The notes: generated by a model from the letters alone, not told the origin. A DNA stretch of 64,000 bases from Cognataquiflexum aquatile (GCF_003316845.1 NZ_QMIK01000009.1:116676-180675); one strand, 5' to 3'. Shown: positions 1 to 9,023, counted from the first letter of the stretch. Numbers and translations are program-made.

Positions 1-1
1 A

Positions 2-2830
2 GGAAGGCTTTCGTTTGCCCATCAGAATATTTCCCATGTCAATGCACCCGAGTTTTCTTCTGGTCTTGATGAGACAGATTTCAAGTTGATCAAATGGATG
101 GACGACATGCAGCAAGAGGCCATTGTCAAGAAATTCGACACCAAGAAGCTCAAACCAAAGGAATACCTCAGGAAGATTTACGATCCAAAGACAGAAAATA
201 AAGTTGTCCAGGAATTGATCGAACATAAACTTGAAAGTTTGAGGGCCAAGGTCCTGGAAAATCTGAAAGGAAAGCGGTTTTTTGAAATGGGAAACGATGG
301 CAATCCGATCTGGAGAGAAATCAACATCATGCCGGAAAAGGCTGCTGTGCTGTTTCATTTCAGGCGAAATGAGGACAATACACATTATTTCCCCACCATC
401 AAATACCGGGATGTACCATTGGAATGGCAATACCGCAATGGCTATATCATCTGTCACGAACCGGCGTGGTTGGTTGTTGACTACAATTTATACAGCTTTA
501 AAAAAGGGGTGGACGGCAAGAAACTCCAACCCTTTCTAAATAAAAAATTTATTGTAATCCCCAGAAAGGTCGAAGACCAGTATTACAAAAAATTCATCAC
601 ACAGCTAGTTGCTTCTTTTGATGTCTATGCCAAAGGCTTTGATATCAAAGTTGAAAGGTCCATGCCAAAACCTGTATTGAGTCTGAGCGACCTTCCCTCC
701 AATCCCAAGTCAGACCTTTTTGGAAACAAGTTGGAGGAGGAAGAGGAAGATAAAATAGTTTTTGACCTTCAGTTCCAATATGGGGATTATGCTTTCCGAT
801 CTGAAGAAAAAGCCTCCAATAACGTGGAATTGGAACATATCGGAGACAATTACATTTTTCACAAAGTCATCAGAGACCTCGAAAAGGAAAAGTCCTATGG
901 CGATTACCTGAAAGATCTTGGCTTGCCGGTCAAGAATGCCCGGTATTCGATCTGTAAGTCCAAGGCTTTTGGATGGATCAATGCCTACAAGGACAATCTG
1001 GAGGAAATGGGCATCCGGATCCAACAGGCGCCGACCCAAAAAGGCAAAAGGTACTTTATCGGTCATGCCATTATTTCAGTTGAAGTCAAAGAAAACATAG
1101 ACTGGTTTGATGTCCATGCTGTCATCAGGTTTGGGACTTATGAGATTCCCTTTCATAAAATCAGGAGACTTTTGCTTCAGGGAAAAACCGAGTTTGAACT
1201 TCCCAACGGGGAAATTGCGGTAATTCCTAACTCCTGGTTTGTCAATTATTCCGAAATGTTCGCATTTATGGAAGAGCAGGATGCCAATGCGGATCAACAG
1301 TCCCTTGTGCTCAAAAAACACCACATTGCCCTGGCACAGGAGCTCCAAAACAGCAACCTCCTCCAACTCAAACTGAGTCAGAAACTTGAGAAATTACGGA
1401 ATTTCAGTCAAATAGAGGATTACGACTTGCCGGTGACTTTCAAAGGGATTCTCAGACCATACCAAAAAGCAGGGTATAACTGGATGCGTTTTCTGAACGA
1501 GTTCCGGTTTGGCGGCTGCTTGGCTGATGACATGGGATTGGGAAAAACCGTACAGACTTTGGCCCTTTTGGCACATGAAAAAGAGCAAAATCCTAATGCC
1601 ACTACTTTACTTGTCATGCCGACTTCTCTTATTTACAACTGGGAATTAGAAGCAAGAAAGTTTACTCCAAAACTGAAAATCCTTACTTACACCGGTAGCC
1701 AAAGGATCAAGGACATTAGCCGTTTTGCAAAATATGATCTGGTCCTTACTTCCTATGGAATCACAAGGATGGATGTGGATATGCTCAAGGGATTCTATTT
1801 CAATTATGTCATCTTGGACGAATCCCAAGCCATCAAAAACCCAAGTAGCATCATCGCCAAAGCAGTAAATGAATTGACCTGCAGGCAACGGTTGATCCTG
1901 ACAGGAACACCGGTTGAAAATGGAACCATGGACCTTTGGTCCCAAATGAACTTTATCAACAGAGGCCTTTTGGGAAATCAGAACATGTTCAAAAAGCAGT
2001 TTTTATTGCCGATTGAAAAGAAAAATGACCAAGACAAAGCTGCCAAACTGCATGCGATGATCAAGCCATTTATCCTCCGAAGGTTAAAAAGCCAGGTGGC
2101 AACCGATCTACCTGAAAAAGTCATCAACGTGAAATATTCGACGATGACGCCTGAACAGGAAAAAGCCTATGAAGAGGTAAAAGGGTATTACCGGGATCAG
2201 ATCGTCAAAGAAATGTCCGTTGCAGGTATGAAAAACCAGCAATTTGCTTTGCTGAGGGGATTAACCCAACTGAGGCAATTGGCCAACCATCCAAGATTGA
2301 CCGATAAAAACTACACAGGCGATTCGGGCAAGATGGAGGATGTGACGCACATGATTGAGTCCACAGTCAGTGAAGGCCACAAAGTCCTGGTATTTAGTCA
2401 GTTTGTTAGACACCTCGCCATCGTCAAAGAATACCTGGAAAAAGAGAACATCAAATATGCATACCTAGATGGTACTACCAAAGACAGGCAAGCACAAGTG
2501 GAGTCTTTCCAGCAAAACAATGAAGTCAAAATTTTCCTGATCTCATTAAAAGCGGGAGGTGTCGGATTGAACCTGACCAAGGCCGAATATGTATTTTTGC
2601 TTGACCCTTGGTGGAATCCTGCCGTAGAAGCCCAAGCCATAGACAGGGCACACCGAATCGGTCAAGAAAACAAAGTCATCATCTATAAATTCATCAGCCG
2701 AAATACCGTGGAGGAAAAAATTATGGCTTTGCAGGAAAGAAAGATGGCACTCGCAGGAGAACTGATCAGCACAGAAGAAAGCTTTATTAAAAGCCTCAGC
2801 AAGGAAGATGTTGAGGCATTATTGGATTGA
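2..2830 (+). CDS. SNF2-family DNA-dependent ATPase/helicase, 5' end outside window
   Basis: Swi2/Snf2 ATPases use ATP to translocate on DNA or remodel protein-DNA complexes in the cytoplasm. The frame is open without a stop back to base 2, so the first usable start inside the window (TTG at 86) is probably internal and the gene begins upstream. Visible motifs: Walker A region LADDMGLGKT near 1525-1550, motif II DESQ near 1817, motif III LTGTP near 1900, and the C-terminal helicase motifs V/VI (GGVGLNL, DRAHRIGQ) at about 2555-2665. DESQ replaces the canonical DEAH, a change seen in many bacterial Snf2 proteins. The long N-terminal part before the ATPase fits bacterial Snf2 proteins of over 900 residues. 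The stop lies 23 bases before purU, suggesting cotranscription. The specific partner is unknown. Confidence 0.93.
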   Translation, partial: GRLSFAHQNISHVNAPEFSSGLDETDFKLIKWMDDMQQEAIVKKFDTKKLKPKEYLRKIYDPKTENKVVQELIEHKLESLRAKVLENLKGKRFFEMGNDGNPIWREINIMPEKAAVLFHFRRNEDNTHYFPTIKYRDVPLEWQYRNGYIICHEPAWLVVDYNLYSFKKGVDGKKLQPFLNKKFIVIPRKVEDQYYKKFITQLVASFDVYAKGFDIKVERSMPKPVLSLSDLPSNPKSDLFGNKLEEEEEDKIVFDLQFQYGDYAFRSEEKASNNVELEHIGDNYIFHKVIRDLEKEKSYGDYLKDLGLPVKNARYSICKSKAFGWINAYKDNLEEMGIRIQQAPTQKGKRYFIGHAIISVEVKENIDWFDVHAVIRFGTYEIPFHKIRRLLLQGKTEFELPNGEIAVIPNSWFVNYSEMFAFMEEQDANADQQSLVLKKHHIALAQELQNSNLLQLKLSQKLEKLRNFSQIEDYDLPVTFKGILRPYQKAGYNWMRFLNEFRFGGCLADDMGLGKTVQTLALLAHEKEQNPNATTLLVMPTSLIYNWELEARKFTPKLKILTYTGSQRIKDISRFAKYDLVLTSYGITRMDVDMLKGFYFNYVILDESQAIKNPSSIIAKAVNELTCRQRLILTGTPVENGTMDLWSQMNFINRGLLGNQNMFKKQFLLPIEKKNDQDKAAKLHAMIKPFILRRLKSQVATDLPEKVINVKYSTMTPEQEKAYEEVKGYYRDQIVKEMSVAGMKNQQFALLRGLTQLRQLANHPRLTDKNYTGDSGKMEDVTHMIESTVSEGHKVLVFSQFVRHLAIVKEYLEKENIKYAYLDGTTKDRQAQVESFQQNNEVKIFLISLKAGGVGLNLTKAEYVFLLDPWWNPAVEAQAIDRAHRIGQENKVIIYKFISRNTVEEKIMALQERKMALAGELISTEESFIKSLSKEDVEALLD

Positions 2831-2853
2831 TAAACTATACACACTCGCAAAAA

Positions 2854-3708
2854 ATGAAAAAAGCAATTTTGATTATTCAATGCAAAGATCAGAAAGGCAT
2901 CGTAGCAAGCGTTTCTGAATTTTTATATTCTTATCAGGGAAATATCCTTGAGATAGACCAACATGTGGACGGTGAAGTCGGGATGTTTTTTATGAGAGTA
3001 TCTTGGGAATTAGAAAGTTTTGGACTGAAAAGAGAAGAAATCGAACCTATTTTTGAAGCCAAAGTCGGGAAAAAGTTTGACATGGAATTTGAATTGTTTT
3101 TCAATTTCCGAAAGCCAAGGATGGCAGTTTTTGTATCCAAGCTTTCCCATTGCCTGATCGATATATTGAGCAGACACTATTCAGGCCAATTTGAAGTAGA
3201 CATTCCTGTAGTGATTTCCAACCATGCCGATCACAAAAAGGTGGTAGAGGCTTTTGGTATTCCTTTTCATTATTTTGCCGTGGACAAGGCAAACAGGATG
3301 GATGTGGAAGAAAAGCAATTGGAATTGCTGAATCATTACAGAACTGATTTTGTGGTCTTGGCGAGATACATGCAGATCTTGAGCGAGGATTTTATCAGGA
3401 ATTATCCCAACAAAATCATCAACATCCACCATTCATTTTTACCGGCATTTGTCGGTGCCAAACCTTACCATGCCGCCTATGAGCGTGGTGTCAAAATCAT
3501 CGGCGCGACGGCACATTATGTTACCGAAGAATTGGATGCAGGTCCGATCATCGAACAGGAAGTGGCCCGTGTTCGCCACCATAACTCCCCGGCAGACTTG
3601 GTGCAGATCGGTCAGGATGTAGAAAAAGTGGTTCTTTCCAAAGCCATCAAATACCACCTTGAAAGAAAAATATTGGCTTATAGAAACAAGACGATTATTT
3701 TTTACTAA
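2854..3708 (+). CDS. purU: Formyltetrahydrofolate deformylase
   Basis: Hydrolyses 10-formyltetrahydrofolate to tetrahydrofolate and formate, balancing the one-carbon pool and supplying formate for purine synthesis. The ATG at 2854 gives 284 residues, the usual PurU length; an earlier in-frame TTG at 2827 overlaps the helicase stop and would add nine unlikely residues. Residues 1-80 form an ACT-like domain beginning KKAILIIQCKDQKG. The rest is a formyltransferase-type domain with the expected signatures NHAD, NIHHSFLPAF (catalytic His) and ELDAGPIIEQ (catalytic Asp). It follows the helicase gene after 23 bases on the same strand. Assignment rests on clear family motifs. Confidence 0.95.
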   Translation: MKKAILIIQCKDQKGIVASVSEFLYSYQGNILEIDQHVDGEVGMFFMRVSWELESFGLKREEIEPIFEAKVGKKFDMEFELFFNFRKPRMAVFVSKLSHCLIDILSRHYSGQFEVDIPVVISNHADHKKVVEAFGIPFHYFAVDKANRMDVEEKQLELLNHYRTDFVVLARYMQILSEDFIRNYPNKIINIHHSFLPAFVGAKPYHAAYERGVKIIGATAHYVTEELDAGPIIEQEVARVRHHNSPADLVQIGQDVEKVVLSKAIKYHLERKILAYRNKTIIFY

Positions 3709-3731
3709 CCTTTTCCAAAGTTTAGAAAAGG
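3709..3731 (+). terminator. Weak hairpin after purU
   Basis: Seven-base arms CCTTTTC (3709-3715) and GAAAAGG (3725-3731) start directly after the purU stop. There is no T-run after the stem, so termination is uncertain. The following 137 bases to the next gene are AT-rich with no other recognised signal. Confidence 0.25.
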
Positions 3732-3868
3732 ATAGATCAACGAGAAAAACACTTTTGTTAATTGAAAATCAGTGTTTTAACATTTATTTAGTTAAAATAA
3801 ATTAAAATAGTTTTTAATTAAAAAAGGCTTTTAGATATTTGAAATTCAAACTCTAAAATTCTTTAAAC

Positions 3869-4477
3869 ATGAAAACAAACCAACTATTTCTTATCCTTTT
3901 CTTTTTGGGTTTTGCACCCACAATCTCTTTAGCCCAGGTAGAAAAACCGAAAATACAATACTCGATCGGAGGCGGCTTTTCTGTTGATAGAAGCAACATG
4001 CTTTGGGGTTTGAATATGACCAATGAGATCAATTATAGGTTAGGGAAAAGAACTTCTCTGAATGCCGGAATTTCATTTTATCAATCTCTCGGAAATCTGG
4101 AAAATAAAGAAGTCTTCCCGGGTCAAAAAAGTAAGGACCAATCTTCCGGTATTTTTTTTACTCCCATGCTTAAATATGATATCCTCCAGCGTGATTCCGG
4201 ATTTAAATTGGCTTTTGCCGCCGGCCCATCTCTTCAGTTAGGTGGACAATCAATTCTTTTCGAAGATAATTTCACTGATCCTGAAAACCCTAATTCTTTT
4301 GTTTTCCACAATAAATACCAGCGGATAGGCCTGATGATTGAACTTGAAGCTGAGTGGAAAACAAAAAATCCTAATGTTAGAAATGCAGCCAGTATTTCAG
4401 CTTATGGAGCAGACAATGATTTTCCTTTATTTATCAATGTCAACTATAAAGTGCGATTTAATTTCGGAAAGAAATGA
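3869..4477 (+). CDS. Hypothetical exported beta-barrel-like protein
   Basis: A 202-residue protein with a clear signal peptide (hydrophobic core LFLILFFLGFAPTISLA, cleavage probably after AQ). The mature part alternates glycines and aromatics in short strands (YSIGGGFSV, LNAGISFYQSL, FAAGPSLQLGG) and ends on VRFNFGKK, a pattern typical of small outer-membrane barrels or porin-like proteins of Bacteroidota. No named family was recognised. It stands alone between purU and the convergent acr3 gene, with an AT-rich 160-base leader. Function unknown; the outer-membrane location is inferred from the pattern only. Confidence 0.75.
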   Translation: MKTNQLFLILFFLGFAPTISLAQVEKPKIQYSIGGGFSVDRSNMLWGLNMTNEINYRLGKRTSLNAGISFYQSLGNLENKEVFPGQKSKDQSSGIFFTPMLKYDILQRDSGFKLAFAAGPSLQLGGQSILFEDNFTDPENPNSFVFHNKYQRIGLMIELEAEWKTKNPNVRNAASISAYGADNDFPLFINVNYKVRFNFGKK

Positions 4478-4508
4478 AAATCTAAAAAGTAGATAACCAA
4501 ATCTCGCT

Positions 4509-5540
4509 TCAATACTTCCACTTATTCGCCAAAGCCACCAGACTCAGCATCACCGGCACTTCTGTCAATACGCCGACTACTGTCACCAGTGCCGCAGGAC
4601 TTTCCAATCCAAACAAGGCTATAGCCACAGCTACCGCCAACTCGAAGAAATTACTTGCTCCGATCATGGCTGCAGGAGAGCAGATGGCGTGAGGTAATTT
4701 GAGTTTTCTTCCGCCAAACCAGGTGATGAAAAAGATAAAATATGTTTGAATGATCAGCGGAATAGCAATCAGGACAATGATCATTGGATTATTCAGAATA
4801 TTTGGCCCTTGAAAAGCAAACAACAATACCAAAGTCAAAAGCAATGCGATAATGCTGACAGGTTTTAGCTTGGGCAGAAAAACAGTCTTGAACCAATCTT
4901 CTCCATATTTTCCTACCAAAATCTTGTTGGTAATGATCCCGGCTACCAATGGAATTACGACAAATATGACTACTGAGGAAACCAAAGTTTCATAGGGAAT
5001 AGTCACATCGGTAATTCCCAAAAGGAACCCCACCAAAGGAACAAAAGCCACCAAAATGATCAAATCATTGACTGAGACTTGTACCAAGGTATAATTGGGA
5101 TCGCCATCGGTCAGGTAAGACCAGACAAAAACCATTGCAGTACAAGGGGCAGCACCCAATAATATTGCTCCGGCGATATATTCTCCAGCCAAGTCAGGTT
5201 CTATAAATGCCGAGAAAATCTGGTCAAAAAAGATCCAGGCGAAAAATGCCATGGTAAAAGGTTTGATCAGCCAATTGATGACTACAGTCAGAATCAATCC
5301 TTTTGGAGCTTTTCCGACGCCTTTGATGCTGCTGAAGTCAATCTGAAGCATCATGGGATAGATCATCATCCAGATCAGGATGGCGATGGGAATGTTGACA
5401 TTGTAGATTTCCATTCGGCTTAGGTAGGACATGCTGTCCCCTGCAAAATGTCCGATCCCCACTCCCGCCAAGATGCAAAGCCCAACCCACACACTCAGGT
5501 ATCTTTCAAAAAATGCAATTTCTTTTTTTTCGGTGGTCAT
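4509..5540 (-). CDS. acr3: Arsenite efflux transporter, ACR3 family
   Basis: A ten-helix inner-membrane carrier of the BART superfamily that exports arsenite driven by the membrane potential. At 343 residues it has the usual length. Family signatures are [18 protein letters not shown], containing the conserved cysteine of the fourth helix, followed by [17 protein letters not shown]; near the end comes [19 protein letters not shown]. It is the last gene of the leftward ars locus, but a repeat array of almost 500 bases separates it from the arsC-like gene, so it may have its own promoter or depend on readthrough across the repeats. The start is the ATG at 5540; the alternative product (ArsB proper) is excluded by sequence type. 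Confidence 0.95.
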   Translation of the reverse strand: MTTEKKEIAFFERYLSVWVGLCILAGVGIGHFAGDSMSYLSRMEIYNVNIPIAILIWMMIYPMMLQIDFSSIKGVGKAPKGLILTVVINWLIKPFTMAFFAWIFFDQIFSAFIEPDLAGEYIAGAILLGAAPCTAMVFVWSYLTDGDPNYTLVQVSVNDLIILVAFVPLVGFLLGITDVTIPYETLVSSVVIFVVIPLVAGIITNKILVGKYGEDWFKTVFLPKLKPVSIIALLLTLVLLFAFQGPNILNNPMIIVLIAIPLIIQTYFIFFITWFGGRKLKLPHAICSPAAMIGASNFFELAVAVAIALFGLESPAALVTVVGVLTEVPVMLSLVALANKWKY

Positions 5541-5601
5541 TGGTGATTGGTTATTAAGTTATTGGTTAATAGGTTATTGAGAAAGTGGTTTCTGCCAATT
5601 A

Positions 5602-5990
5602 GAAATAAGGTTGAAATATAGTAGATATAAGGTTGAAATATTTTGCTTTAAAACTCCAGCCTATATCGATATTATATCGCGAAGTATATTTCATAAGGGG
5701 AAATAAAGTTGAAATATTGTAGATATAAAATTGAAATACTTTGCTGTAACGCTCTCCAGCCTATATCAACATTATCTCGCGCAGCATATTTCATAAGGGG
5801 AAATAAGGTTGAAATATTGTTGAAATAAAGTTGAAATATTTTGCTTTAGAACTCCAGCCTATATCAACATTATATCGCGCAGCAAATTTCATAAGGGGAA
5901 ATAAGGTGGAAATAAAGTTGAAATATGCTGCGAGATGAACTCCCGACCTATTTCTATCATATTTCGCGAAGCATATATCTATTTATTTCA
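5602..5990. repeat. Tandem array of ~98-100-bp units inside the ars locus
   Basis: Three nearly complete units (about 5602-5700, 5701-5800, 5801-5898) and a degenerate fourth fill the arsC-acr3 gap. Each unit has GGTTGAAATATT-like direct subrepeats, then the core CTCCAGCCTATATC, ATTATATCGCG, and ends CATATTTCATAAGGGG. Within a unit the arms GAAATAT..GCT and AGCATATTTC are inverted, so each could fold as a stem-loop. A single degenerate relative lies upstream of arsR (7770-7925). No open frame runs through it. The bases 5541-5601 hold only simple TTATTGGTTA-like repetition. Function unknown: repeat expansion, a mobile palindromic element or a regulatory spacer are all possible. Confidence 0.85.
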
Positions 5991-6028
5991 ATTCAAACAT
6001 ATTTCCATGTATTTCACTAAAGTATATT

Positions 6029-6637
6029 TCATTTAACTTTTTCGAAAACATAAAACATCTCCGAAGCAATCTGAAGACTGCGCTCGTCATAGCGAATACC
6101 TTCCTCGGAAGTTCCATCAAAAGCTTTAGGATCTTCGTACCTCACCGGAATCCGGGCTTCTGCACCAGGGATAAAGGGACAGTTTTCATCTGCATGCGAG
6201 CAAGTCATGATGGCAGCAAATCCTTTTGGAGCATTTGCCGGATCATCGTAAAGCTTTGAGAAAGTGATGATCGGATCGGCATCATCTGAATAGAAGACAA
6301 AGAATTTTGGATTTTCGACGCCCTTTTGGGTGACCTTGAAGCCTGATCTTTTGATGGAGGCTACCGCCCTTTCGTTGAAAGCAGTGACTTCCACTCCACC
6401 CGAAAATGAATTGATCTCAATGCCAAAATACTCGGCTGCAGTCTTTGCCCAAATCTGGGAAAATTGACTCCGGCGGGAATTGTGGGTACAGATAAAGTTC
6501 AGATTGATAGCCTGGTCTGCGTCGACTTTCTTTTGGATATAGGCGATAAAATCCTGCAGGATAGGAATCCGGTCATCAGGTATTTCAAGGCTTTTGGCCT
6601 TTTCAATGGTGGCTTGGAGGGTTGGGTATAGGTTCAT
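6029..6637 (-). CDS. arsC: Low-molecular-weight phosphatase-type arsenate reductase-like protein
   Basis: Residues about 45-150 form a low-molecular-weight protein tyrosine phosphatase fold, used by thioredoxin- or thiol-coupled arsenate reductases to convert arsenate to arsenite for efflux. The P-loop is FICTHNSRRSQ, matching CX5R and the usual CTHNSARS of ArsC except that Ala is replaced by Arg. A later MTCSHADENCPF segment supplies the extra cysteines expected of the redox relay. At 202 residues it is longer than the classical 130-140-residue ArsC, with an N-terminal helical extension of about 40 residues; longer forms of this type are common in ars loci of Bacteroidota. It lies between DUF6428 and the repeat array on the same strand, which supports the arsenic role. 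Confidence 0.88.
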   Translation of the reverse strand: MNLYPTLQATIEKAKSLEIPDDRIPILQDFIAYIQKKVDADQAINLNFICTHNSRRSQFSQIWAKTAAEYFGIEINSFSGGVEVTAFNERAVASIKRSGFKVTQKGVENPKFFVFYSDDADPIITFSKLYDDPANAPKGFAAIMTCSHADENCPFIPGAEARIPVRYEDPKAFDGTSEEGIRYDERSLQIASEMFYVFEKVK

Positions 6638-6660
6638 AAATATTTAATTAAGGTACCATG

Positions 6661-6714
6661 TACCAAGTACAAAGTACCAAAAAGGCACCTTTACTTGGTA
6701 CATCGTACTTGGTA
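6661..6714. repeat. Imperfect inverted repeat between arsC and DUF6428 genes
   Basis: Arms 6661-6680 (TACCAAGTACAAAGTACCAA) and 6695-6714 pair with three mismatches in 20 around a short spacer. The motif GGTAC..TTGGTAC recurs several times in 90 bases. It looks like a dispersed intergenic palindrome rather than a terminator because no T-run follows. It could attenuate transcription inside the ars locus. Confidence 0.6.
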
Positions 6715-6727
6715 CTTTGTTCAATAC

Positions 6728-7264
6728 TTAGCAACATCCCGATCCCGGTGCACAAGCGCTTGCTTCTAGCGCAGCCAACGAAACACGGACCTTTGGTTTG
6801 GCAGCCGGACCGCAACAGGCTGCAGCTTTTTCTTCCGGGGTTGTAGCTCTGTCTTTGGCTTTGCAAGTTGTTTGGTCTGCAGTCAGTTGGACAATGAGGC
6901 TGTTTCCTGCTTCTTTGATATTGTGGACAGGAAGCACGGCTGTAGGAAAGGAGCTGTTTCCATATTCAAATTTGATCTCCCTATCCTCGAAAGTCGGTCT
7001 GACTTTTTGGACTACGTCAAATATCTTCAGGGCTTTGCTTGTATCGACCGCATGGTCCGGTTCAGGGATTCCATTTTCCCAGAGTTGGATATGGACTTCA
7101 TTCCATTCGTTGCGGATGCCACCACAATCCACCGTGTCGTAGGAGACATTTTTGATTTCGGTGATGTGGTAGTCAGTGCGGACATATTGTCCTGCTTGGT
7201 ATTCGAAGAAAAGGGATTTCTCAGGGTTTTCTCTAAGGATTTGGGTAAATTCTGAAGTTTTCAT
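6728..7264 (-). CDS. DUF6428-like protein of the ars locus with Cys-rich tail
   Basis: About 178 residues from the ATG at 7264; a TTG 15 bases upstream would add five residues. The N-terminal 110 residues (EFTQILRENPEKSLFFEY.., NEVHIQLWENG, DHAVDTSKALKIFD) resemble the DUF6428 family often seen in arsenic loci of Bacteroidota. The tail is unusual: CKAKDRATTPEEKAAACCG, then a short proline/lysine stretch, ending SACAPGSGCC, with paired cysteines that could bind arsenite or another thiophilic metal. It follows arsR and precedes the arsC-like gene on the same strand. The biochemical role is not established to my knowledge; metalloid binding or delivery is an inference from cysteines and context. 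Confidence 0.8.
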   Translation of the reverse strand: MKTSEFTQILRENPEKSLFFEYQAGQYVRTDYHITEIKNVSYDTVDCGGIRNEWNEVHIQLWENGIPEPDHAVDTSKALKIFDVVQKVRPTFEDREIKFEYGNSSFPTAVLPVHNIKEAGNSLIVQLTADQTTCKAKDRATTPEEKAAACCGPAAKPKVRVSLAALEASACAPGSGCC

Positions 7265-7327
7265 ATGGATTTCTCGCAAAGACGCAAAGGCGCCAAATTT
7301 TTATTGAATGTTTGATTTTAAAGGGGT

Positions 7328-7412
7328 AACCTTTGAGGTCTTTTCGACCTCGAAGGTTTTAAATATTAAAATAGAGCTTAATCCTTCGAGGTTTCAAAAA
7401 CCTCAAAGGATT
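7328..7412. repeat. Two related hairpins between arsR and DUF6428 gene
   Basis: Hairpin one pairs AACCTTTGAGGTC (7328-7340) with GACCTCGAAGGTT (7346-7358). Hairpin two pairs AATCCTTCGAGGTT (from 7380) with AACCTCAAAGGATT (7399-7412). The stems share the CCTTYGAGGT core with G-T wobble, so they belong to one family. Hairpin two begins exactly at the arsR stop codon in the direction of transcription, so it could cut readthrough into the downstream ars genes. The spacer towards 7265 also carries the CGCAAAGACGCAAAGGCG-type intergenic repeat. Confidence 0.7.
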
Positions 7413-7740
7413 AGCAGCAATCCGTTATTTTTGGAAAACCTGAAAACAAGGTCTCGAACAGATTTTGGATTTCGGACCAACGGATAGGATCGATGCAATA
7501 ATTGACTGAAACGCCCTCAATGCTTCCTCTGATGATACCGGTTTCTTTGAGTTCGCGGAGATGCTGGGAAATAGTCGCCTGTGCCAAACCCAATTCCTGT
7601 ACCAAGTCCCCGTTGATGCAGGTATTGGATTGGATAAGGTATTGGAGGATTGCGATCCTCGCCGGATGAGCCAGAACTTTGGCAACTTTTGCCAGTTCAT
7701 TTTGCTGTTCAGTGAATAAATCTGTTTTGGTAACACCCAT
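7411..7740 (-). CDS. arsR: ArsR/SmtB-family metalloregulatory repressor
   Basis: A 109-residue winged-helix repressor. The helix-turn-helix is plain: LAHPARIAILQYLIQ, then NGDLVQELGLAQATISQHLRELKETGIIRG, with the wing at GVSVNYCI. Members bind an operator upstream of their own operon and release it on binding As(III) or related ions. The classic ELCVCDL cysteine pair of the DNA-binding helix is absent (NTCINGDLV has one Cys), but Cys also occurs in the wing (NYCI) and as a terminal DCC, which could form an alternative arsenite site. It is the first gene of the leftward ars locus. No operator could be fixed by eye. Confidence 0.93.
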   Translation of the reverse strand: MGVTKTDLFTEQQNELAKVAKVLAHPARIAILQYLIQSNTCINGDLVQELGLAQATISQHLRELKETGIIRGSIEGVSVNYCIDPIRWSEIQNLFETLFSGFPKITDCC

Positions 7741-7769
7741 TTTTTAGACTTTTAGAGGCGAGAGATTAA

Positions 7770-7925
7770 ACTATTTAGAAATAGATTGAAATACAGTGGA
7801 AATAAAATTGAAATATTAGGTTAATTCTCTCTAATTCAGCACTGATGTGGAAAATTAGATTGCCGAAGGCATATTTCTATTTATATCGCAAAGCATATAT
7901 CACTTATATACATTGCAATATTACG
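7770..7925. repeat. Degenerate relative of the ars tandem repeat
   Basis: The stretch contains GATTGAAATACAGTGG, AAATTGAAATATT and later GGCATATTTCTATTTATATCGC, matching the pieces of the 5.6-6.0 kb unit in the same order but diverged. It lies in the 235-base gap between the divergent arsR and DinB-like genes, so it could overlap their promoters. Together with the main array it brackets arsR, DUF6428 and arsC. Confidence 0.55.
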
Positions 7926-7975
7926 ATGAATGTTTTACCGATCCAACTTTCTGATCAAAATTTGTACCTTGGGGT

Positions 7976-8413
7976 ATGAGAGAATTCATTCAACTATGGA
8001 AAGAAGGCCGCACCAGGTTTACCAATCAGCTGGCCAATATCAAGCAGGAAGATTTATCCAAAAGACTTGGAGGCAGTCCAAATTCTGCCGGCTTCCTGAT
8101 CCGGCATATGGCGGAAGTGGAGTTGCTTTTTGCCAAAAATGTATTCGGAAATTTGGCGGTAAAAGTAGATGCCCAAACGCTCAAAGCCGGAAGAGATACA
8201 GGAGAATGGACTGATTTGGAACCATTATTGGCATTGGTGGAAGAGGCCGGAAGACAATTGGAGATAGCCATTGTAAGCCAGGAAGACTGGGAGGCTATCA
8301 TCGAAACCAAGGAATTTGGGAAGAAGACAAAAGCAGAGTCCTTGGGCAGAATCACCACCCATACCGCTTACCACGCAGGACAATTGGCGATTCTGTTAAA
8401 GTATGGACAATAA
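7976..8413 (+). CDS. DinB/YfiT-like four-helix putative metalloenzyme
   Basis: A 145-residue protein of the DinB-like fold, a four-helix bundle carrying a three-histidine metal site. The expected histidines are seen in FLIRHMAEVE (about residue 43) and in TTHTAYHAGQL near the end. Some family members are thiol-dependent transferases (bacillithiol or mycothiol), which fits the presence of a ytxJ gene elsewhere in the window, but most are uncharacterised. The ATG at 7976 opens directly on the conserved first helix. It is divergent from arsR and followed by an unrelated gene, so context does not give a substrate. Confidence 0.8.
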   Translation: MREFIQLWKEGRTRFTNQLANIKQEDLSKRLGGSPNSAGFLIRHMAEVELLFAKNVFGNLAVKVDAQTLKAGRDTGEWTDLEPLLALVEEAGRQLEIAIVSQEDWEAIIETKEFGKKTKAESLGRITTHTAYHAGQLAILLKYGQ

Positions 8414-8522
8414 TTCATAATTAGACTGGGAATTTCTTTGATACAATGGCAATGAAAATTGAAACTAAGTAGCTACTATAATTTATGGATTAATTTGCAA
8501 CTTTGTTTCATTTTGTTAAGCT

Positions 8523-9023
8523 TTGCATCCAATTGATAAAAATGAGTGTGTAAATTTTGGAATAACCAAAAATCCGATCTTCCGTAGTTTAAAAATCAGT
8601 TTAAACAAAATAAAGAATAATCAGTTAAAAAAAATTAAACCTCAAAATTTGAAAAGCATAATTTCACATATTCGAAAAGTAGGATTTGGTATCATAATCC
8701 TGATCTACTTTTTGTCGCTTTTCAACAGTATCTTTTTTTTACATTCTCATTGGTATAATGGCCATCTTGTTGCGCTTCACGCTCACCCTTACAATCTCAG
8801 CTTAGAGGGCGAGGGTAACAAGAAAAAGGATACCCATTCAAAAAAAGAATATGAGCTTTATGACTTAATTTACCATTCTCCCATACTGGAGCTGGAATTT
8901 TTTAACTTTGAAATAAGTCTTTTTTATGATGAATGCCATGATTCCTTTGCCGATTTCTTTATTTCTTACGAAAGCAAAGTTAAACCCTTTCATCATGGAA
9001 GAGGGCCGCCGGTTTTAATTTGA
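8523..9023 (+). CDS. His-rich single-span membrane protein upstream of a TonB receptor
   Basis: Hypothetical protein; I do not recognise a named family. One hydrophobic helix (FGIIILIYFLSLFNSIFFL) is followed by a histidine-rich stretch HSHWYNGHLVALHAHPYN, then THSKKEYELYDLIYHSP, and the C-terminus ends GRGPPVLI. Similar short H-x-H proteins occur beside TonB receptors in Bacteroidota, suggesting metal (zinc or copper) handling at the envelope; that is inference. There is no in-frame ATG: the longest frame begins with TTG at 8523, but a start at a later TTG (near 8650, before KSIISHIRK) would put the helix nearer the N-terminus. The gap to the receptor gene is 131 bases, AT-rich, without a clear terminator. 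Confidence 0.6.
   Translation: MHPIDKNECVNFGITKNPIFRSLKISLNKIKNNQLKKIKPQNLKSIISHIRKVGFGIIILIYFLSLFNSIFFLHSHWYNGHLVALHAHPYNLSLEGEGNKKKDTHSKKEYELYDLIYHSPILELEFFNFEISLFYDECHDSFADFFISYESKVKPFHHGRGPPVLI

Noticed and set aside
5602..5990. The ars repeat array as CRISPR
   Set aside because: Whole 98-100-base units are repeated, without short repeats and unique spacers.
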